DNA from: Banduia mediterranea
GTDB taxonomy: Bacteria > Pseudomonadota > Gammaproteobacteria > Nevskiales > Nevskiaceae
Direction: 5' to 3'
DNA length: 64,000 nucleotides
Assembly: GCF_031846245.1 (NCBI RefSeq)
Contig: NZ_JAVRIC010000004.1
Coordinates: 62,001 to 126,000 of the forward strand
Each line of letters starts with the position of its first letter. Position 1 is the first letter of the stretch. A program made the translations under genes and the position numbers. Positions 31,027 to 41,211 of this stretch are shown here, piece after piece. The notes below the pieces were generated by a model. The model had not been told where the DNA came from. It was given only the letters and a program-made list of their open reading frames with translations, and made no database searches.

Positions 31027-31713
31027 TTGAACGCCCAGACCCGCCGCGAGATTTTCGCGCGCCTCAAGCAAAACAATCCGGCCCCGACCACGGAGCTGCT
31101 CTACACCACGCCATTCGAGCTGCTGGTGGCAGTCGTGTTGTCGGCTCAGGCCACAGACGTGTCCGTCAACAAAGCCACGGCGCGCCTTTACCAGGTCGCG
31201 AATACACCGCAGGCGATCCTGGATCTGGGATTGGAGGGTTTGCGCGAACACATCAAGACCATCGGCCTGTTCAACGCCAAGGCCAGGAACGTCATGGCGC
31301 TATGTCGAATCCTGGTGGAGCAACATGATGGCGAAGTGCCGCGCTCACGCGAGGCCCTGGAAGCCTTGCCCGGCGTCGGCCGCAAGACCGCCAATGTGGT
31401 GCTGAACACCGCTTACGGCGAACATACGATCGCCGTGGATACGCATATCTTCCGCTTGGCCAATCGCATCAAGCTGGCGCCTGGAAAAACCGTGCGCGAG
31501 GTCGAGGATCGGCTGATGCGGGTCATCCCCAGGGAATATCTGCGCGATGCGCACCACTGGCTGATCCTGCACGGCCGCTACATTTGCAAGGCCCGCGTGC
31601 CGGAATGCTGGCGCTGCCCGATCGAGGACCTGTGCCCCTACCGACCGAAAACGCCCGAGCCCGGGGAGCAAACCGCAACACCCCGCCGCGGTCGCCGCAT
31701 CGGGCCGGGCTGA
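31027..31713 (+). CDS. nth: Endonuclease III
   Basis: A 228-residue DNA glycosylase/AP lyase that removes oxidised pyrimidines. Motifs: LLVAVVLSAQATDVSVNKAT, the helix-hairpin-helix LPGVGRKTANVVLN (catalytic Lys within), the catalytic Asp in AVDTHIFRLANR, and the C-terminal [4Fe-4S] ligands CKARVPECWRCPIEDLC. Homology begins at NAQTRREIFARL, so start TTG 31027 is preferred. The earlier TTG 30958 lies inside the upstream terminator arm and is excluded. The C-terminus has an extra basic tail. Confidence 0.95.
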   Translation: MNAQTRREIFARLKQNNPAPTTELLYTTPFELLVAVVLSAQATDVSVNKATARLYQVANTPQAILDLGLEGLREHIKTIGLFNAKARNVMALCRILVEQHDGEVPRSREALEALPGVGRKTANVVLNTAYGEHTIAVDTHIFRLANRIKLAPGKTVREVEDRLMRVIPREYLRDAHHWLILHGRYICKARVPECWRCPIEDLCPYRPKTPEPGEQTATPRRGRRIGPG

Positions 31714-31721
31714 GCCGCGAG

Positions 31722-33392
31722 CTACGACTCCGGAGCGGTCGGGAACTCGAACTCGACGCGGTTACGGCCACGATCCTTGGCGGCATATAGATTGTTATCC
31801 GCCATCGCGATCAGATCGTCGGCCTCCGCCGTCTCGTCCGGCAACATCGAGGCCACGCCGAGGCTGATCGTGACGATACCGTTGATGCCGCCGGCCGCAT
31901 GGTCGATACGCATGGATTCGACCGCACGCCTCACCATCTGCGCGATATCCGCCGCGTCGGCCAGATCGGTACGGCCGAGCACGATCGCGAACTCTTCCCC
32001 GCCGTAGCGCGCCACCAGATCGAGCGGGCGCTTGGCCAGGCTGCGCATGGCATGCGCGACCTGACGCAGACAGTCATCGCCGGCCTGATGTCCCAGATGA
32101 TCGTTGTACGACTTGAAACAGTCGATATCGATCAGGATCAGCGATACCGGCACGTGCTCGCGCAAGGACAGGCGCCATACCAGCGCCAGAAACTCGTCGA
32201 ACGCGCGACGATTGGCGAGCCCGGTCAACGCGTCTTCCATGGCCACGCGCTGCAATGCCGAATTGGCTCGCTCCAGCTGCGCGGTACGGCTCTGCAGATC
32301 CGCGGTGCGCTTGCTGATGATCGCGTCGCGCTCGTCGATCACATGCTCCATGCGGCGGCGCAAAAGCTTGGCTTCTTCCAGCGATTCACGCAGCTGTCCA
32401 TAGGACAGGTCAAGGCGCCGCAGCAAGGCATTGAATTCGCCGAACAATGCGCGGATTTCCCGCGGGGCATCGTCCGGCACATCGAGTTGGTGCTGGCCAC
32501 CTTCCAGATTCAGGTCCGCGAGATCACGCGCCAGGCCCGCGAGCGGTTTGGTGACCCGATGCGCCACCGCCTGCGCCACCAGCCAGGACACCATGGATGC
32601 CAGCAACAACAGGCAAGCCGCCACCGCGTATTCATTCCATTCACGCAGTTCCACGGTCTGCACGTAGCGCCGACCGGAGACGACGAAGCCATTGGACAGC
32701 GTACGATCGGCCAGCAACACGGATTCGGGGACCGCGCTTGTCGCGACATGCGCACTCAGAGCCACCTCGTGGCCGGCGGCATCCAGCAGCCGAAGGTCCA
32801 TATCCTGACCACCAATTTCTCGCCCAAGAGCAATCAAAGGTGCCAGCGAGAATTCCAGATGGACCGCTCCCGAATAGACGTCTGCCGCGTCGCGAATCGG
32901 CACCGTGACGCCGAGTTGCGCATCGCCGCCAGCCGGCTGGCGCAGCGTCGAAAATCGTGCCGGCGACTGCCTCGACAACTCCGGAAGATCGGACGCAGGC
33001 CTTGCGCCGCCCGGCGATGCGCTAATGATCGCACCCTCTGCGTCCGTGATCGTAATGCTCAGCACCGTTTCGCGCTGACTTACGATCAGCTCAGGCAAAG
33101 ACCGGCTCACACCGGGATTCGGCCCGGAATAGAGATGCACCGCCTCGGCCACCGAACTGGCGATGACGATATTGGAGTCGAGATAGGCATCCATTCCCCG
33201 CGCGACACCGCCGACGATGCGTTGCAGATCGGCCATGTCGTCCTGCTCGGCGCGGTCGATGAACAGAAAGCTGAGCATCAGACCAGCAATCACCATGGGG
33301 ATCAGCGTCGCCAAGGCGACCCAGTTTCCCACGAACATGTAAAACGCCTTGCCGCCAAGATCCGCCGGCGGCGACGCTCGATCCCCTGACAT
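31722..33392 (-). CDS. Membrane-bound diguanylate cyclase with periplasmic sensor
   Basis: A 556-residue c-di-GMP synthase. TM1 (about 15-40), a periplasmic Cache-like sensor (about 45-245), TM2 (about 248-270), a HAMP-like linker and coiled coil to about 385, then a GGDEF domain. The active site is intact as GGEEF (around residue 461), and an RPLD motif five residues before it is a product-inhibition I-site. Start ATG 33392 has an AGGAGC ribosome binding site; an earlier frame start at 33488 adds unrelated residues. No EAL domain. It converges on nth. The ligand sensed is unknown. Confidence 0.92.
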   Translation of the reverse strand: MSGDRASPPADLGGKAFYMFVGNWVALATLIPMVIAGLMLSFLFIDRAEQDDMADLQRIVGGVARGMDAYLDSNIVIASSVAEAVHLYSGPNPGVSRSLPELIVSQRETVLSITITDAEGAIISASPGGARPASDLPELSRQSPARFSTLRQPAGGDAQLGVTVPIRDAADVYSGAVHLEFSLAPLIALGREIGGQDMDLRLLDAAGHEVALSAHVATSAVPESVLLADRTLSNGFVVSGRRYVQTVELREWNEYAVAACLLLLASMVSWLVAQAVAHRVTKPLAGLARDLADLNLEGGQHQLDVPDDAPREIRALFGEFNALLRRLDLSYGQLRESLEEAKLLRRRMEHVIDERDAIISKRTADLQSRTAQLERANSALQRVAMEDALTGLANRRAFDEFLALVWRLSLREHVPVSLILIDIDCFKSYNDHLGHQAGDDCLRQVAHAMRSLAKRPLDLVARYGGEEFAIVLGRTDLADAADIAQMVRRAVESMRIDHAAGGINGIVTISLGVASMLPDETAEADDLIAMADNNLYAAKDRGRNRVEFEFPTAPES

Positions 33393-33674
33393 CGCAACAA
33401 AGCTCCTGAGCAAAAAGCGAAGCTCGCCGCCGCCCCTCCCCTGGACAGCACCGAAAACACGCGTTCGTTCCATTTTGCGGGTGCGCATCGCCTCTTACGG
33501 GCCGATATCTGTACGCGCAAGTCCTGCGTGACCGGCAGAGCCGCAAGGAATTCTGAAATTCCGACTGTAGGCCCGGCAACTCACCGAGCGGCCGTCATAC
33601 AGACAAACGGCCCGGTTCAGCGCATCGAAGGTCGCACCGACGCCATGAGCATACGGGAACCCGCCGAAAAGTGA

Positions 33675-34439
33675 TCAAAAGTCGTAATCTGGATTCGATT
33701 TGTCGAAGTCCAGGTCCGTCAGACCTGCGTCGAGCATGATCATCGAGAAGCGCGAGTCTTCCATCAGCGTACCGTCCGGCGACCACAGGCGCAGCCCGAC
33801 CGGCAGCCCGCTTTGCGTATCGACGCACAGCTCGCGCGCACCCACTTCAAAACGGCGCGGCACCTCGGCGCCACCGTCGAAACGCAGGCAGGTAGCCTCG
33901 GCTTCGTTGATGGTCCGAACCGAGGTCTGCGGGCTCAGCCCGCGTTCGCGTACATCGTCGACCATCCGCGACAAACCGAACAGACCGATCTCGTCCGGCG
34001 AGCGGAAACCCAGGCCGCGCGCCGAGGATTCCTTCTTCGGGTCCATGGTGATGCTGACCATGCCCAGGAATCCCCCTTCGTGAACCTGGATCTTGCCATC
34101 GTACTTGTCGCTGCAGTACAGCATCTCGCGGCCCTTGTGCGGCTTCTCGATCCAACGCATGTAGACGCAAGCAGGTTCACGGCGATGCTTGACCAGCACG
34201 GTGGCTGGCTCCATGTCGTCCGATGGATCGTCATGGCGCTGATCGCGGTCCATGTGCAGCGTGTAATCGTCCACATCCGCCGCGATCTGGGCCAGGCGTT
34301 TGAGCGGTGCGAGCGGATCGGCAGAGGCCTGCGCGTGTGCAGCAAAACTGGTGCAGGCGAACAGCAGCACGAACATCGGCGGGACCCAGCCGGACTGAGG
34401 CTTGATCAGAACATTCATAACCGAGAGTGAAGCACGCAT
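33675..34439 (-). CDS. Exported DUF1571-like protein
   Basis: A 254-residue periplasmic protein. Start ATG 34439 is preceded by GGAGG with a 6-nt spacer. A signal peptide (VPPMFVLLFACTSFAAHAQA) follows a short basic region. The mature protein has alternating beta segments (DYTLHMDRDQRHDD, VLVKHRREPACVYMRWI, ELCVDTQSGLPVGLRLW) that resemble LolA/LolB-like or DUF1571 proteins. No catalytic motif is apparent. Downstream of ilvA on the same strand with a 73-nt gap, but functionally unrelated as far as can be seen. Confidence 0.6.
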   Translation of the reverse strand: MRASLSVMNVLIKPQSGWVPPMFVLLFACTSFAAHAQASADPLAPLKRLAQIAADVDDYTLHMDRDQRHDDPSDDMEPATVLVKHRREPACVYMRWIEKPHKGREMLYCSDKYDGKIQVHEGGFLGMVSITMDPKKESSARGLGFRSPDEIGLFGLSRMVDDVRERGLSPQTSVRTINEAEATCLRFDGGAEVPRRFEVGARELCVDTQSGLPVGLRLWSPDGTLMEDSRFSMIMLDAGLTDLDFDKSNPDYDF

Positions 34440-34512
34440 GAGGCGCCTCCGCATCGGCCGATCTGTAAGCACTTGTTTCGTAAACCGCGCAGCGACCGAT
34501 CGGTTGACCGCG

Positions 34513-35742
34513 CTACTCGAATTCGATGTGCTCGCCGTGCACGCGGCGCACCACGAAGCCGCCCTCGCCCAGATCGCGAATCACCTGTTCCGCGTGCGCG
34601 CCGTCCTGTGCCTCGATCAACATCTCCAGCACCGTCAGCTTGGCGCCGTGGCCGGTAGCCAGTCGCTCATGATGCACCTGCACGATATTGCCGCCGGCGG
34701 CGCCGACACAGCCCGCGACACGCGCCAGAAAGCCGGGACTGTCCTCGATCTCGATCGACAGCGACACCAGCCTCGATTCGTGCACCAACTGACGCAGCAG
34801 CACCGAGGCCAACAGGCGCGGATCGATGTTGCCGCCGCACAGGATCAAGCCGAGGCGCCGTCCGGCGAAGCGCGCCGGATCGGACAGCAGGGCCGCCAGC
34901 CCGCTGGCGCCGGCGCCCTCGACCACGACCTTCTCGACATTGGCCAGCATGCCCACGGCCCGTTCGATCACGGCTTCCTCCACGCGCAGCAGATCGGCGG
35001 CGTGATCGCGGATCAAGGGCAGCGTCATCGCGCCGACGTTCTTCACGGCAATGCCTTCGGCGATCGTCGGGCCGCCACGCGCTAGCGAGGCATCGCCTTG
35101 CAGCGCGGCATAGGCCGAGCAATAGCCCGCCGACTCCACGCCATACATTTCGATCTTCGGGTTCACGTCATGTGCCGCCACAGCATTGCCGGCGAACAGG
35201 CCGCCGCCGCCGATCGGAATCAGCATCGCGTCGAGGTCCGGCTGCTCGCCGAGCATCTCCAGGGCGATCGTGCCCTGCCCGGCCATCACCAGAGGATCGT
35301 CGTAGGGATGCACCAGAGTGTAGCCGCGCGGCAACAGCTCGCGTTCCAGATAGGTCCAGGAATCCGCCAGTGTTTCGCCTTCCAGCAGCACCTCGCCGCC
35401 GAGTTCGCGCGTGTTGCGCACCTTGGTGAACGGCGTGTTGCGTGGCATCACGATCAGGCTTTTGATACCCAGCCGCGTCGCGTGATAGGCCACCGCCTGC
35501 GCGTGATTGCCAGCCGACATGCAGACCACGCCCTGCGCGCGCTGGTCCTCGCTGAGGCTGGCGAGCTTGTTGAGCGCACCGCGCTCCTTGAACGAAGCGG
35601 TGAATTGAAAGTTCTCGAACTTGAGCCAGACATCGGCGCCGGTGATTTTCGAAAGCACGCGGGACGGCCGCATCGGCGTCCGCATCACCTGGCCGGAAAT
35701 TCGCTGCGCCGCCGCCCGCACATCCTCGATCGTGATCGACAT
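34513..35742 (-). CDS. ilvA: Threonine ammonia-lyase with C-terminal ACT domain
   Basis: A 409-residue PLP enzyme converting threonine to 2-oxobutyrate and ammonia. The PLP Lys is in [12 protein letters not shown] (around residue 52), the phosphate-binding Gly loop is [11 protein letters not shown] (around 180), and a single ACT domain occupies about residues 330-409. This is the short, TdcB-like architecture with one ACT, as opposed to the 514-residue biosynthetic IlvA with two, so it may be catabolic. Other branched-chain amino acid genes are absent nearby. Divergent from ettA. Confidence 0.92.
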   Translation of the reverse strand: MSITIEDVRAAAQRISGQVMRTPMRPSRVLSKITGADVWLKFENFQFTASFKERGALNKLASLSEDQRAQGVVCMSAGNHAQAVAYHATRLGIKSLIVMPRNTPFTKVRNTRELGGEVLLEGETLADSWTYLERELLPRGYTLVHPYDDPLVMAGQGTIALEMLGEQPDLDAMLIPIGGGGLFAGNAVAAHDVNPKIEMYGVESAGYCSAYAALQGDASLARGGPTIAEGIAVKNVGAMTLPLIRDHAADLLRVEEAVIERAVGMLANVEKVVVEGAGASGLAALLSDPARFAGRRLGLILCGGNIDPRLLASVLLRQLVHESRLVSLSIEIEDSPGFLARVAGCVGAAGGNIVQVHHERLATGHGAKLTVLEMLIEAQDGAHAEQVIRDLGEGGFVVRRVHGEHIEFE

Positions 35743-35902
35743 GATTCAATCCACTGGAACAGTTGGCGATTATAGGGTGACGCAACACGGCAACCCTGAC
35801 CAAACAAGCCAATATCCCGCTTTTCCGGAGGTGCGCCGTGACAGCGCACCCCGCGACCGCGATAATTGCGTGTTCCCCCGCACGCCACAGCAGACATATC
35901 AG

Positions 35903-37567
35903 ATGGCTCAGTACGTCTACACGATGAACCGGGTCGGCAAGGTCGTCCCGCCCAAGAAGGAAATTCTGCGCGACATCTCGCTGTCCTTCTTCCCCGGCGC
36001 CAAGATCGGCGTCCTCGGCTACAACGGCGCCGGCAAGTCCACGCTGCTCAGGATCATGGGCGGCATCGACAAGGACTTTCACGGCGAGGCGCGGCCCATG
36101 CCCGGCCTCAAGGTCGGCTACCTGCCGCAGGAACCGCAGCTGGATCCCGAAAAGGACGTGCGCGGCAACGTGATGGACGGCCTCGGCGAACTCGGCACCG
36201 CACTGGAACGCTTCAACGCAGTCACCAAGGGCTTCGAAGACCCGGATGCGGACTTCGATGCGCTGCTGGCCGAACAGGCCGAGCTACAGGAAATCATCGA
36301 GGCCGCCAATGGCTGGGAGCTGGACGTCACGCTCGACAAGTCCGCCGAGGCGTTGAATCTGCCGCCCTGGGACGCGAACATCGAATCGCTGTCCGGCGGT
36401 GAACGTCGCCGCGTCGCACTGTGCCGCCTGCTGCTGTCCAAGCCGGACATGCTGCTGCTGGACGAGCCGACCAACCACCTCGACGCCGAGTCCGTGGCCT
36501 GGCTGGAAAAGTTCCTCAACGACTTTCCCGGCACCATCGTCGCGGTCACGCATGACCGCTACTTCCTCGACAACGTCGCCGGCTGGATTCTGGAACTCGA
36601 TCGCGGCCACGGCATTCCGTACGAGGGCAACTATTCAACCTGGCTGGAGCAGAAGGAAAAGCGCCTCGCCCAGGAAGAAAAGACCGAATCGGCGCGCCAG
36701 AAGGCGATGGCCGAAGAACTCGAATGGGTACGCCAGAACCCCAAGGGCCGCCAGTCCAAGTCCAAGGCGCGCCTCAAGGCCTTCGAGGAAATGTCCTCAC
36801 AGGATTACCAGAAGCGTGCCGAGACCAGCGAAATCTACATTCCGCCGGGCCCGCGTCTGGGCGACGTGGTGATCGACGCCACCGATCTCAAGAAGACCTA
36901 CGGCGATCGCGTCCTCTACGAAGGGCTCAGCTTCAGCGTGCCGCGCGGCGGTATCGTCGGCATCATCGGCGCCAACGGCCGTGGCAAGACCACGCTGTTT
37001 CGCATGATCACCGGCGAGGAAAAGCCCGACGGCGGCAGCATCACGATCGGCGAAACCGTGCAGATCGCCTACGTCAACCAGAGCCGCGATTCACTGAACG
37101 ACAAGAAGACTGTCTGGGAAGAACTCAGCGGCGGACAGGACATCCTGCGCGTCAACAACTGGGAAATGCCCTCGCGCGCCTACATCGGCCGCTTCAACTT
37201 CAAGGGCGCGGACCAGCAGAAGCGCCTGCAGGACCTCTCCGGCGGCGAACGCAACCGCGCCCATCTCGCCAAGCTGCTGCTGGCCGGAGGCAACGTACTG
37301 CTGCTGGACGAGCCGACCAACGATCTGGACGTGGAAACCTTGCGTGCGCTCGAAGACGCGCTGCTCAACTTCCCCGGGGCCGCGATGGTGATCTCGCATG
37401 ACCGCTGGTTCCTGGATCGTATCGCCACGCACATCCTCGCCTTCGAGGATTCCGGCGAGATCGTGTTCCACGAGGGCAACTACCAGGACTACGAAGCGGA
37501 CTTCCGCCGTCGGCATGGTTCGGAGCCCGGCGTGAACCGCCGTCAGCGCCACAAGAAGATCGGCTGA
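35903..37567 (+). CDS. ettA: Energy-dependent translational throttle protein EttA
   Basis: A 554-residue ABC-F protein that binds the ribosomal E site and gates the first elongation step according to the ATP/ADP ratio. Two ATPase domains have Walker [10 protein letters not shown] and GANGRGKTT, signatures LSGGERRR and LSGGERNR, and Walker [12 protein letters not shown] and [11 protein letters not shown]. The charged P-site linker between them is intact ([20 protein letters not shown]). No membrane domain. Start ATG 35903 ([19 protein letters not shown]) matches the E. coli N-terminus; the frame open upstream is not coding. Confidence 0.96.
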   Translation: MAQYVYTMNRVGKVVPPKKEILRDISLSFFPGAKIGVLGYNGAGKSTLLRIMGGIDKDFHGEARPMPGLKVGYLPQEPQLDPEKDVRGNVMDGLGELGTALERFNAVTKGFEDPDADFDALLAEQAELQEIIEAANGWELDVTLDKSAEALNLPPWDANIESLSGGERRRVALCRLLLSKPDMLLLDEPTNHLDAESVAWLEKFLNDFPGTIVAVTHDRYFLDNVAGWILELDRGHGIPYEGNYSTWLEQKEKRLAQEEKTESARQKAMAEELEWVRQNPKGRQSKSKARLKAFEEMSSQDYQKRAETSEIYIPPGPRLGDVVIDATDLKKTYGDRVLYEGLSFSVPRGGIVGIIGANGRGKTTLFRMITGEEKPDGGSITIGETVQIAYVNQSRDSLNDKKTVWEELSGGQDILRVNNWEMPSRAYIGRFNFKGADQQKRLQDLSGGERNRAHLAKLLLAGGNVLLLDEPTNDLDVETLRALEDALLNFPGAAMVISHDRWFLDRIATHILAFEDSGEIVFHEGNYQDYEADFRRRHGSEPGVNRRQRHKKIG

Positions 37568-37612
37568 GAGCTTATGAATATTTCCACTGCCCTCTGAGGG
37601 CCGGGCCTGCGC

Positions 37613-38374
37613 ATGGAACCAGACCGCACGCTTGCCTATCGTTGGCGCAACGGCACCCTGCAACCGATCGAGTTTCCGCAGCCGGTGCGGCTCGATCAGC
37701 TGCTGGGCATCGATCGGCAGAAAGCGATTCTGGTGCAGAACACACGCCAGTTCGTGGAGGGCCGCCCGGCCAATCACGCGCTGCTGACCGGATCACGCGG
37801 CACCGGCAAGTCCTCGGTGGTCAAGGCCCTGCTCAACGAATTCGGCGAACAGGGCCTGCGCCTGATCGAGGTGCCGGGCCACCAGCTCACGGACCTGCCG
37901 GACATCGTCGCCCCGCTGCGCGAGCGCCGCGAGCGCTTCGTGCTGTACGTGGACGACTTCTCGGTTCAGGCCAACGACCCGGCGCTGACCGCGCTCAAGA
38001 CCGCGCTGGACGGCGGCATCGAAGAGCCGCCGGACAATGTGCTGATCTACGCCACCTCCAACCGGCGCCATCTGATGCCGGAATTTCAGAGCGAGAACGA
38101 CGAATACCGCTGGCACGGCGACGAACTGCATCCCGGCGAATCCAGCGAGGAAAAGATTTCTCTGTCGGAGCGTTTCGGCCTGTGGCTGAGCTTCCAGCCG
38201 TTCTCCCAGCAGCAGTATCTGGACGCGGTGCACCTGCATCTGGCGCGCCTGGGTGTGGACTCGCTGGACGAAGACGGAATCAAAGCCGCACTGCGCTGGG
38301 CCCTGGCGCGCGCCTCGCGCTCCGGTCGTGTCGCGCAACAGTTCGCAAGGGACTGGGCGGGCCGACGCGGTTAG
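37613..38374 (+). CDS. DUF815 family AAA ATPase
   Basis: A 253-residue single-domain P-loop ATPase. Walker A is GSRGTGKSS (around residue 60) and Walker B is FVLYVDDF (around 108). A sensor-like LIYATSNRRHLMP stretch with the following EKISLSERFGLWLSF segment is typical of the DUF815 family. The biochemical role of the family is not established. It lies 45 nt after ettA on the same strand, separated by a small hairpin (GCCCTC-TGA-GGGC), so partial readthrough is possible. Confidence 0.85.
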   Translation: MEPDRTLAYRWRNGTLQPIEFPQPVRLDQLLGIDRQKAILVQNTRQFVEGRPANHALLTGSRGTGKSSVVKALLNEFGEQGLRLIEVPGHQLTDLPDIVAPLRERRERFVLYVDDFSVQANDPALTALKTALDGGIEEPPDNVLIYATSNRRHLMPEFQSENDEYRWHGDELHPGESSEEKISLSERFGLWLSFQPFSQQQYLDAVHLHLARLGVDSLDEDGIKAALRWALARASRSGRVAQQFARDWAGRRG

Positions 38375-38670
38375 AGCAGGGCCAAGCGTTCCCGAGCCCG
38401 TTCTCGAAACTGTTCGGCGTAGGCGGTTCTTCGCCGATTTGCCTGTGGCGCGTTCAATCCGCTCTTCGGACTGGCCCTGATCACGCTGTGTCCGTTCACG
38501 CTCGGATTCACGCCGCCGGCAACATAGCAATAGTCTGCGCTGACGCGACAGGTCCGCACCGCTGGTCGGATCATCATCGCAATCAACGCAGACCCTCCTG
38601 GCATGGAGGGACTTCGGGCTCCGTGAGCGGGTCCGACCTGCCCATGCTCCACCGCAATGGCGTCTGTCCC
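38375..38670. other. Intergenic stretch before the broken glycosidase
   Basis: About 296 bp with no convincing gene. A minus-strand frame here reads through into the antisense of the glycosidase and has no family signature. A small palindrome (CCCTCC-TGGCAT-GGAGGG, near 38591-38608) is the only structure noticed. The stretch probably holds the former promoter of the glycosidase. Confidence 0.3.
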
Positions 38671-39929
38671 ATGCGATTTTCGATCCTGCACCCGTTCGTC
38701 TTCACCACCTTGTTGTTGCTCGGCGCCTGTGGCGGAGCGGATTCGGGCGGCGAAGACGATGCAGACGGCGCCGGGGAAACACCCGTGATCGGTTACTACG
38801 CGCAGGGCGCCAAGCTCTACGACCCGGCGGGTGAGGAAGTGCAGCTGCGCGGCATCAACATGTACGGTTTCAATGCCGACATCCTGATTCCCGAATACCT
38901 TTGGGAAATGGGCTGGAAGGAATAGATTCAGCAGGTCAAGGATTTGGGCTTCAACGCCGTGCGCCTGCCCTTCGTACCCAAGACGCTGTATTCGCCGCTC
39001 AAGGCTGGCGAGGATCTGCCGACCCACGTCGAACCCACGCTCAATGCGGAGCTGATCGGCAAAACCCCGCTGGAAATCATGGACCTGTGGACGGCCGAAG
39101 CCGACCGCCAGCACTTGTATGTGGGGCTGGACTTCCACTCCATCAGCAACGTCTCGCAGTACTTCACCTGGTACTCGGACGACCCCAGCGCTTACGGCGA
39201 GGGCATGTGGGCCGAAACGCACGACGCCCAGGCCTACAGTGAAGACGACTGGATCCGTGACCTGCGCTTCGTGGCGCAGCGCTATTCCGGCCTTGTCCAT
39301 TTCATCGGCATCGATCCCTACAACGAACCCTACGGCGTCGTCCGTTGGGGCCCGGGCGATCCCTTCGGCTATTCCGAGGAGGCCGATTGGCAGCGCGCCG
39401 TCGAACGCGCCCCGCGGCCGTGCTGGACGCCAACCCGCAGCTGTTGATTTTCGTGGAGGGCATACAGGGCAATTTCGACGGCGAGGAAGACAGCAGTATT
39501 CCGATGAACCTTTGGGAGAATCTGCAACCTCAGGCCTACCGCCCGCTGGACATTCCGGACGAGAAGCTCGTGCTCTCGCCGCATACCTATGGTCCGGATG
39601 CCCTGTACGAATTTCCCAAGGACTCCTTCGATCACCCGGACTTTCCGGACAGCCTCGCGGCGGACTGGGAAACCCTGTTCGGCCAGTTTTCAGAGCAGCA
39701 CCCGGTCATCATTGGAGAATTCGGCGGCTTCTACGGCACCGGTCCCAGCGGGGACCAGGACCGGCAGTGGCACGACGCCCTGGTGGACTACCTGATCTCC
39801 AAGGACATGCGCAGCGCCTTCTACTGGTGCTACACCCCCAACAGTTACAACACCGGCGGCATTCTCGACGACGACCTCAAGGTGCGCGAGGACAAGCTGA
39901 CGATGCTGCACCGGCTGTTCGGAATTTAG
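38671..39929 (+). pseudogene. Broken GH5-like glycoside hydrolase lipoprotein
   Basis: The concatenated frames encode a secreted GH5-type endoglycosidase: lipoprotein signal (TTLLLLGAC), GINMYGFNA, the acid/base NEP motif in DPYNEPYG, and the nucleophile Glu in HPVIIGEFGG, ending in WCYTPNSYNTGGI. Two lesions interrupt it. An in-frame TAG at 38923-38925 lies between WEMGWKE and IQQVKDLGFN, and a frameshift at about 39405-39420 moves the match from the ADWQRAVERA frame to the AVLDANPQLLIF frame. Both catalytic residues are still encoded, so inactivation looks recent, or one lesion is a sequencing error. No cellulose or glucan utilisation genes are adjacent. Confidence 0.8.
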
Positions 39930-40026
39930 CCGCCGTTCACGAGCCTTGTGGTCTGATTTCAGGCTGAAAGCGTCGCCCGCCCGATCGAAAGCTCGGGCGA
40001 TGCCATCGGTCCGGACCAACATCCTC

Positions 40027-40212
40027 ATGAACCCGCTTTTCGTGTGCAGTCAGAACCGGCTTCGCAGCCCCACCGCCGAAGCGGTGTTCTCCGTCTATCC
40101 CGGCATCAAGGCGATCAGTGCCGACACCAGCACGGACAGCGACGTTCCGGTTTCCGGCGACCTGATCGAATGGGCCGATCCAGCTCCGCCATTGCCGACC
40201 GAAGCGGGCTGA
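40027..40212 (+). pseudogene. Truncated low-molecular-weight phosphatase-like gene
   Basis: Starts like the short family of predicted tyrosine phosphatases: NPLFVCSQNRLRSPTAEAVF (the C-x5-R phosphate loop with Cys and Arg in place), then a strand and SGDLIEWAD. After Asp in EWAD the similarity stops and the frame ends after PAPPLPTEAG. The missing C-terminal half carries the rest of the domain, so the gene is truncated by a deletion and is unlikely to be active. Confidence 0.6.
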
Positions 40213-40231
40213 CCGGCACAAGCGTGCAGCC

Positions 40232-40621
40232 ATGCGAATCCGTACCCGGACTCCACTGAACGTCTTGCTGGCGAGCGGCCTGGCGCTGATTCTCATTGGC
40301 TGCACGAAGTCGCCGGAACCACCGGACATGCGGATTCCGGAACGCTTCATCGGTGAATGGAATACCGACCTTAAGGACTGCGGCACGGGTGACAACGACA
40401 GCCGACTGCGCATCGAATCCGAGCGCGTTCGGTTCCATGAAAGCAGCGGCACTGTCCAGACCGCCGCCGTCGAAGCCGACGACACCCTGGCCCTGATCGC
40501 CGAATTCAAGGGCGAGGGGCAAACCTGGCTGGGTGAGCACCGCTTGCGCTTGTCCGACGACGGTCAGTCGCTATCCGAACGAATCGGAGCCCGGGAGCTG
40601 GTGCGACGACGTTGCCCCTAG
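40232..40621 (+). CDS. Small lipoprotein, unknown function
   Basis: A 129-residue lipoprotein with signal sequence VLLASGLALILIGC (acylated Cys around residue 24). The mature part contains FIGEWNTDLKDCGTGDNDSRLRI and later short beta strands with SDDGQSLSERIG, a pattern seen in small lipocalin-like or META-like secreted domains. Two more Cys (one near residue 50, one in the C-terminal RRCP) could form a disulfide. No clear ribosome binding site. Convergent with the next gene. Confidence 0.65.
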   Translation: MRIRTRTPLNVLLASGLALILIGCTKSPEPPDMRIPERFIGEWNTDLKDCGTGDNDSRLRIESERVRFHESSGTVQTAAVEADDTLALIAEFKGEGQTWLGEHRLRLSDDGQSLSERIGARELVRRRCP

Positions 40622-40629
40622 CGCAGCGA

Positions 40630-40896
40630 TCAGTCCTTGTCGACGAACATCACCGTCGTGGCGCCGCCGAACTTCGACGTCACTTCCAACTCGGCCAGCT
40701 TCCAGCCGTCTTCATAGAGCGAGGCGAGACTGTGGTCCGCCTTTTCGCCACCGACCGCTTCACATTCGATGGTATCGGACGGCCCCGGTACGCCCTCGTA
40801 GACGCAGACCATGATCTGGGCCGCCGACGCGACGCTGCCGTACGCGCAGCCCAGGAGCAGTCCCAGTGTCGCCAAGCCTTGTCCCGTCCTTGTCAC
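40630..40896 (-). CDS. Small exported protein, unknown function
   Basis: An 88-residue secreted protein. GTG 40896 is chosen because GGGAG lies 6 nt upstream and it yields a good signal peptide (LATLGLLLGCAYGSVASAA). The mature domain is about 60 residues (QIMVCVYEGVPGPSDTIECE, then AELEVTSKFGGATTVMFVDKD) with two Cys suitable for one disulfide. The frame is open further upstream to 40986, but that part lacks a start signal. No family recognised. Confidence 0.55.
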   Translation of the reverse strand: MTRTGQGLATLGLLLGCAYGSVASAAQIMVCVYEGVPGPSDTIECEAVGGEKADHSLASLYEDGWKLAELEVTSKFGGATTVMFVDKD

Positions 40897-41016
40897 CTTG
40901 TACTCCCTTGATGGTCGAGACCCCAGTGTAGCGGTGCCGTCGGCGTTTGGCGGCACGTTGACGTAGGCACCGCAGCAACCAGGCATCGACGGCTTGAACC
41001 AATGGCAGCGGGAACC

Positions 41017-41211
41017 CTAGGACTTCGGCGTCTCGCTCTGTTCGCGTCGATGTGCATCCAGAGCATCCTGGCTCTGTTGGCGGCGCGTCTCGTCGAGCTG
41101 CTTCTGGGCCAGCGTACGTCCGAACCGAGCACGGTTTTCGGTGGCCTGTGCGGCCTTGTCTGTCCGTTGCTTGCGCTTGCGAGCCTGTTTGAGATTGATC
41201 ACTTTAGTCAC
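41017..41211 (-). CDS. DUF4169 family small basic protein
   Basis: A 64-residue, highly basic, helical protein. The N-terminus VTKVINLKQARKRKQR is the DUF4169 signature, followed by a charged helix (AAQATENRARFGRTLAQK) and DALDAHRR. GTG 41211 has a GGAGTG site about 6 nt upstream. The family is widespread in Proteobacteria and of unknown function; the small size and charge suggest RNA or DNA contact, which is only an inference. No partner gene recognisable. Confidence 0.75.
   Translation of the reverse strand: MTKVINLKQARKRKQRTDKAAQATENRARFGRTLAQKQLDETRRQQSQDALDAHRREQSETPKS

Noticed and set aside
38371-39300. 309-codon minus-strand frame across the glycosidase
   Set aside because: Antisense to the GH5 pseudogene, whose plus-strand motifs (NEP and the GE nucleophile) are unmistakable.
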